This document shows positions 59,841-64,000 of a DNA stretch of 64,000 nt, piece after piece. Each line of letters starts with the position of its first letter. Positions within the stretch are counted from its first letter, which is position 1. The notes below the pieces were generated by a model. The model ran no database searches. It was given only the letters and a program-made list of their open reading frames with translations, and was not told the DNA's origin. Position numbers and translations under genes: made by a program. The stretch comes from Streptomyces sp. MMBL 11-1 (GTDB lineage Bacteria; Actinomycetota; Actinomycetes; Streptomycetales; Streptomycetaceae), in assembly GCF_028622875.1 (NCBI RefSeq), contig NZ_CP117709.1:7629001-7693000 (forward strand), in the 5' to 3' direction.

Positions 59841-60526
59841 ACCTCTCCCCGCACAAGGACACCATGATGAAGACCGTCATCCTCGGCACCGGCGAAGTCT
59901 GCCGCCACCTCGCCCCGGCTTTCCTGTCCCTCGGTCACGAGGTCGTCGTCGGCACCCGCGACCCGGAAGCGACCCTGGCGGGCAACCACCCCTACCGTCT
60001 GCTGGCCGCCCGCCACCCGGAGCTGCGGCTCGTGTCCTTCGCGGACGCCGTCGAGGCCGCCGACCGCGCCGGACTGGTCGTCAACGCGGTCTCCGGACCG
60101 GCCTGCCTGGAGGCGCTCGCCCCGCTCGCCGAGGGGCTGACCGGGCACGTGGTGATGGACGTCTCCAGCCCCTACGACTGGTCGCGTCCGGACGCGGTCC
60201 TCGATCCGGTCAACACCGACAGCCTCGGCGAGGCGATCCAGCGCGCCCTGCCCGGCGCCTTCGTGGTGAAGACGTTCAACACCCTGGCGGCGCAGGTGAT
60301 GCCCCGGCCCGACGCGGTCGGGCCCGACCACACGGTGTTCCTCAGCGGTGACGACGAGGCGGCCAAGGCCCGGGTGGCGGAGCTGCTGCGGGCACTGGGC
60401 TGGCGGGACGTGCTCGACCTCGGCGGCATCGTCACGTCCCGCGCCACCGAGATGATGCTGCGCATGTGGATCGACACCTCGCGGGCGCTGGGCACCCACC
60501 TCTTCGGTTTCAAGATCGTCCGTTGA
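59837..60526 (+). CDS. NAD(P)-binding reductase, F420-dependent NADP oxidoreductase-like
   Basis: A 229-residue Rossmann protein. VILGTGEVCRHLAPAFLSLGH is the dinucleotide motif, and VVVGTRDPEA suggests NADP binding. VVKTFNTLAAQVM and the C-terminal VTSRATEMMLRMWI match the F420-NADP oxidoreductase-like family, though the F420 site is not certain. In this operon it may reduce a pterin or a keto group. The start is ATG 59837 (overlap with the MFS stop) or an inner ATG at about 59867. Confidence 0.78.
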   Translation: MNLSPHKDTMMKTVILGTGEVCRHLAPAFLSLGHEVVVGTRDPEATLAGNHPYRLLAARHPELRLVSFADAVEAADRAGLVVNAVSGPACLEALAPLAEGLTGHVVMDVSSPYDWSRPDAVLDPVNTDSLGEAIQRALPGAFVVKTFNTLAAQVMPRPDAVGPDHTVFLSGDDEAAKARVAELLRALGWRDVLDLGGIVTSRATEMMLRMWIDTSRALGTHLFGFKIVR

Positions 60527-60540
60527 GGCCCGGCCGGCCG

Positions 60541-62655
60541 TCAGAGGCCGGTCTCCTCGGTGAGCGCGGACCAGTCGGTCACGACCGGAGCCAGCTCGCC
60601 CCGCAGCCACAGCGGCAGCTGGTCGGCGTAGTGGGGCGAGCCGGGCGTCCCGGAGGCTCCGAGCGGGGTGATCCACGCGCTGTTCTCCCGGCGGTGCAGG
60701 TCCCAGACGTAACGGGCGGCGGAAGCGCGGGCGCTGAGGTCGGTCAGGCCCGGCACGCTGGAGGAGGACATCACGCAGTCGTGGTCGCCGTGCACCGGTG
60801 GCCGCGGTGTGTCCTTGCCGGGCACCGCCTCCCACAGGGCCAGTCGGTGGGTCTCGCCCCAGGTCGCGGGCGCTCCGTCGGCCGCCACCCGTTCGAGCGC
60901 CTCCCGGGCGTGCGCCATCACGTCCACGTCCGGCAGCGCGCCGGGGACCGTCAGGTGTTCCAGGGCGTAGCCGACCCGGGTGAGCGGCGCCAGCCAGGGC
61001 CGGAACACCTCAGGATCGTCGGGGCGTACGGCGAGCCCGGACAGGGCGGGGTCGTCCGTCAGACGCCGGGCGAGCGCCCCCCGCCAGGCGGCGAACACGG
61101 CGGCGCCCCGCGACGCGGCGTCCATGCGCCGGTCCCAGTCGACGAGCGCCGAGCGCAACGCCTCGGCCCCGGCGGAGAGTTCCCGCTGCGGGACGATCAG
61201 CCGGTCCAGGAGCACGGAGGCGGTGGGCAGCAGGGTGTCGGTGTGGACACCGGGCAGCTCCGCCGCCGACCACCGGGGGCGGGAGCCGAGCAGTTCGGCG
61301 ATGCGACGGGCGCGGTGCGGGGCGGAGAACTCGACGCCGAACGGTGCGGACAGCGCCCGCTCGTTGGCCATGACCGCCTGGCCGCGAACCTCGGCACGGG
61401 GCATCGGCTCCCAGTCGCCGGACCACGCGGCCCCGGCGTCCCAGGCGTCCACGACGCCGTGCCGGGCCGCTTCGGTCCGTACGGGGACGGCGCCGGCCAC
61501 CCGGTGGAGGAGGCCTCCCCGGGTGTCGGCGGCCAGCACCACGTTGACGGGCTCCACCCAGTGGTCCATCGCCCGGTCGACGTCCGCGACCGTGCGGGCC
61601 CGCAGCAGAGCGGGGAGCGCCTCGAAGCCGAGCGAACCGAGCACCCGGGCCGGCCAGCGCAGACTGACGGCGCGCCAGCGCCCCGCCGCCCCGGGGTCCG
61701 TATCGGCGAAGGCGTCCTCGGCGAGCGCGTCCTCGGGCGGCCCCCCGATCACCACCGGTCCGCGCCGCGTCTCCACCGTACGGACCGTCACCGGCTCCCG
61801 TCCGAGGACCTCCACCGTCTCGACGCCGGTCTCGGCGGGCTCCCAGCCGTCGGCGCCCCAGGCCTCGACACCGCCCCGCCCCGGGCCGGGCACCTGCCTC
61901 AACCGCTCACGGTAGAGGTCCTGGTAGTCGGCCATGGCGTTGGTGATGCCCCAGGCCACCGTCCCGGCGTGGGCGAAGTGCGCGATGCCGGGAACCCCGG
62001 GGACGGCGAACCCCAGCACGTCGAACTCCGGGCAGGCGAGCCGGATCTGCTGGTAGATGCCCGGCGCCTCGATGAAGCGGTGGGGGTCGCCCGCCAGCAG
62101 CGGCAGCCCGGAAGAGGTCCTCCCGCCGTCGAGCAGCCAGCCGTTGCTGCCCGAGCCCGTCGGCCCGTCCGTGGCGAAGCGGGCGACCGCTTCGGAGCCC
62201 ATGACGGAGGCGACCCGGTCACGCCAGAGCTTCGCGGGGAAGCCCGCGAAGAGCAGGTGGTGGGAGAGCCAGATCGCCAGCGGCGCCCACGGCTCCCACT
62301 CTCCCGGGGCGATCGCCGCATCGGCGAACTCGGGGGCCGAGGCGGCGGACCGCGGCAGGGCGGAGTTGACGCCGTCGGTGTAGGCGCGCACCCATGCGGC
62401 CGTCACGGGCGAGAGACCGGCGTAACAGCGGCGCGCGGTGTCCGCCAGTCTCACCCGCCGGGCGAGCAGGTCCCAGGGCAGGTGGTCCGGCCCCAGGAAG
62501 GCGGCGGAGGAACCGAGGGCGCGCCGGCGCTCGACCTCCAGTTGCCAGGCCCGGTCCCGGGCCGTCGCCGCCCCCTGCGCATGGGCGAGTTCGACGGGGT
62601 CCGCGGCCCGCAGATGGGGTATGCCGTGGCTGTCTCGGTAGACGCGGGCACTCAA
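60541..62655 (-). CDS. penicillin acylase-family Ntn hydrolase
   Basis: A 704-residue precursor. VYRDSHGIPHLRAADPVELA begins the alpha chain; GSGSNGWLLDGGRT marks the autoproteolysis point near residue 170, with the Ser before Asn as new N-terminal nucleophile. GDPHRFIEAPGIYQQIRL and FAVPGVPGIAHFAHAGTVAWG fit the beta chain. I saw no signal peptide, so it probably stays in the cytoplasm. Such acylases deacylate beta-lactams, lactones or siderophore precursors (as PvdQ does). I chose TTG 62655 because of GAGGAG; a longer start is possible. Confidence 0.88.
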   Translation of the reverse strand: MSARVYRDSHGIPHLRAADPVELAHAQGAATARDRAWQLEVERRRALGSSAAFLGPDHLPWDLLARRVRLADTARRCYAGLSPVTAAWVRAYTDGVNSALPRSAASAPEFADAAIAPGEWEPWAPLAIWLSHHLLFAGFPAKLWRDRVASVMGSEAVARFATDGPTGSGSNGWLLDGGRTSSGLPLLAGDPHRFIEAPGIYQQIRLACPEFDVLGFAVPGVPGIAHFAHAGTVAWGITNAMADYQDLYRERLRQVPGPGRGGVEAWGADGWEPAETGVETVEVLGREPVTVRTVETRRGPVVIGGPPEDALAEDAFADTDPGAAGRWRAVSLRWPARVLGSLGFEALPALLRARTVADVDRAMDHWVEPVNVVLAADTRGGLLHRVAGAVPVRTEAARHGVVDAWDAGAAWSGDWEPMPRAEVRGQAVMANERALSAPFGVEFSAPHRARRIAELLGSRPRWSAAELPGVHTDTLLPTASVLLDRLIVPQRELSAGAEALRSALVDWDRRMDAASRGAAVFAAWRGALARRLTDDPALSGLAVRPDDPEVFRPWLAPLTRVGYALEHLTVPGALPDVDVMAHAREALERVAADGAPATWGETHRLALWEAVPGKDTPRPPVHGDHDCVMSSSSVPGLTDLSARASAARYVWDLHRRENSAWITPLGASGTPGSPHYADQLPLWLRGELAPVVTDWSALTEETGL

Positions 62656-62978
62656 GCGAGCTCCTCGGGGTGGTTTCCCAGCAGTCCGCGTGCGCACCGC
62701 TCCGGGGTGGCTGCGGTCACGGAAGATCGGACAGATAATCTAACTGGTCGGCAAGGAACCATCGGACGGGTATGCCGGAGTGGCCTTCGGCGGGACCTCG
62801 GAGCAACGGCCGGAAAGCGGGACTCGGGCGGCAGCCCGGTCCGGGGACCCGTCCGGACAGACGCCGCGGAGCCGGTGCGTGCCGTCCGGGGGTCCGCGCC
62901 ACCACGCACCGGGCACCGCCCCGAGCAGCGGGTCCCGCCCCGCAGCCCTGGAACACCCCCCGCTGGACTGGAGAACCC
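62656..62978. promoter_or_regulatory. divergent promoter region of the acylase and N-hydroxylase genes
   Basis: No gene is seen. The segment near 62715-62745 (GACAGATAATCTAACTGG) is the only AT-rich patch and is a likely promoter. I looked for the actinobacterial iron box (TTAGGTTAGGCTAACCTAA type) and found no convincing match. Confidence 0.45.
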
Positions 62979-64000
62979 ATGCCCGCTCACGCCACCGGCG
63001 AAGTCCACGATTTCGTCGCGATAGGCCTCGGTCCCTTCAACCTCGGACTCGCCTGCCTGACCGCACCGCTCGATGAACTCGACGGCGTCTTCCTGGAGTC
63101 CGAGGACCGGTTCTCGTGGCATCCGGACATGATGCTGGACTTCGCCACCCTGCAGGTGCCCTTCATGGCGGACCTGGTCACGCTTGCCGACCCGACGTCC
63201 CCGTACTCCTTCCTCAGTTATCTCAAGGAGAAGGGGCGCCTCTACTCGTTCTACATCCGCGAGCGGTTCTACCCGCTGCGGGCCGAGTACAACGACTACT
63301 GTCGCTGGGCGGCGGACCGTCTGACGTCGCTGCGCTTCGGCCACCGCGTCGAGCGGGTGGACTTCGACGAGTCGGCCGGCGTCTACGTCGTCACGTCGGA
63401 GCGCACGGCGACGGGCGACCGCGTCCGCCACTACGGCCGTCATCTCGTGGTCGGCACCGGCACTCCGCCCCACATACCGGATTCCTGCCGGGGGCTGAAG
63501 GGCGACGTGATCCACAACTCCGCCTACCTGAGCAACAAGGCCGTGCTCCAGGCGAAGGAGTCGGTGACGGTCGTCGGCTCCGGGCAGAGCGCAGCGGAGA
63601 TCTACTACGACCTGCTCGGTGACATCGACACCCACGGATACCGGCTCAACTGGGTGACCAGGTCGCCGCGGTTCTTCCCCCTGGAATACACCAAACTCAC
63701 CCTGGAGATGACCTCGCCGGAGTACGTGGACTACTACCACGCGCTTCCCGAAGCCACCCGGTACCGGCTGGAGGGGCAGCAGAAGATGCTGTCCAAGGGG
63801 ATCGACGCCGACCTGATCAACGGGATCTACGACCTGATCTACCAGAAAAACCTCGCGGGCCCGGTCGCCACCAGACTCCTGACGAACTCCGCCGTGCACA
63901 GCGCGCGGTACGACGAGGCCGAGGGCGTCTACACGCTGGGACTGCACCACTGCGAGCAGGACCGCGAGTTCACTCTCACGACGCACGGCCTGGTCCTCGC
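62979..64000 (+). CDS. L-lysine/diamine N-monooxygenase (DesB/IucD family), 3' end outside window
   Basis: The first ~340 residues of a siderophore N-hydroxylase. [20 protein letters not shown] is the FAD motif, [20 protein letters not shown] and [20 protein letters not shown] match the DesB/IucD branch closely, and [17 protein letters not shown] is the NADPH motif. The enzyme hydroxylates the terminal amine of lysine, cadaverine or a similar diamine as the first step to a hydroxamate. It may go with the N-acyltransferase at 47964. ATG 62979 begins the family's usual start; the C-terminus is cut by the window edge. Confidence 0.92.
   Translation, partial: MPAHATGEVHDFVAIGLGPFNLGLACLTAPLDELDGVFLESEDRFSWHPDMMLDFATLQVPFMADLVTLADPTSPYSFLSYLKEKGRLYSFYIRERFYPLRAEYNDYCRWAADRLTSLRFGHRVERVDFDESAGVYVVTSERTATGDRVRHYGRHLVVGTGTPPHIPDSCRGLKGDVIHNSAYLSNKAVLQAKESVTVVGSGQSAAEIYYDLLGDIDTHGYRLNWVTRSPRFFPLEYTKLTLEMTSPEYVDYYHALPEATRYRLEGQQKMLSKGIDADLINGIYDLIYQKNLAGPVATRLLTNSAVHSARYDEAEGVYTLGLHHCEQDREFTLTTHGLVL

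Noticed and set aside
62656..62978. Iron-box (DmdR/IdeR) site before the N-hydroxylase gene
   Set aside because: The only AT-rich patch has TAATCTAACT but lacks the palindromic TTAGG/CCTAA arms, so no iron control is claimed.

Overview
The window is high-GC actinobacterial chromosome, most likely Streptomyces. Third codon positions are strongly G/C, many genes start with GTG or TTG, consecutive genes often overlap by four bases (ATGA/GTGA/TTGA), and the content fits that genus: ergothioneine genes, SpoIIE/STAS signalling proteins, CGNR regulators, desferrioxamine-type siderophore enzymes and a PKS/NRPS cluster. I saw no rRNA or tRNA gene and no CRISPR array.

Layout. (1) 1-5.1 kb: the end of a PlsC-type acyltransferase, then egtA-egtB-egtC-egtD on the minus strand, an ergothioneine operon in which every junction overlaps. 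(2) 5.2-15.6 kb: a truncated TIGR02452-like gene, an orphan PemK/MazF toxin-like gene, a LacI regulator, thioredoxin and a divergent flavoprotein disulfide reductase, AzlCD with a divergent CGNR regulator, a pentapeptide protein with a cysteine cluster, and SpoIIE phosphatase/winged-helix/STAS genes. (3) 15.9-20.7 kb: a sulfane-sulfur (persulfide) island marked by four near-palindromic TACCCC/GGGGTA operators. It holds a metallo-beta-lactamase-rhodanese protein, a broken TauE-type exporter, a CsoR-family repressor that lacks the copper-ligand His (so CstR-like), an APC permease and a DUF4396-like membrane protein. (4) 21.2-25.8 kb: an arsenic island (ArsO-like flavoprotein, ArsR, ArsN-like acetyltransferase, Acr3, a second ArsR, ArsC). 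(5) 26.4-34.9 kb: two glycosyltransferase-like genes, a membrane PI-PLC-like protein, a metallophosphoesterase overlapping an Sfp-type phosphopantetheinyl transferase, a lipoprotein, a TPR protein and a pirin.

(6) 35-47 kb is accessory, decaying DNA. It contains an intact ISL3 element with 8-bp target duplications and a passenger gene, a second ISL3 right end beside it, remnants of ISL3, IS3 and IS630 transposases, gene fragments, a three-gene operon ending in a pentapeptide-repeat protein, a TetR/VOC pair and a plasmid-type coiled-coil protein.

(7) 48-64 kb carries biosynthetic genes. A tightly overlapping operon encodes a free condensation domain, GTP cyclohydrolase I, an adenylation-carrier protein, a KS-AT-KR-ACP polyketide synthase, a 6-pyruvoyl/6-carboxy-tetrahydropterin synthase homologue, an alpha/beta hydrolase, an MFS exporter and an NAD(P)-binding reductase. 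I read this as a pathway that makes a pterin and joins it to an amino-acid/polyketide chain; I do not recognise it as a described cluster. It is flanked by siderophore-type genes: an IucB/DesC-family N-acyltransferase on the left, and an Ntn-hydrolase acylase plus a DesB/IucD-type N-hydroxylase, cut by the window end, on the right. The PPTase at 32 kb could activate the carrier domains.
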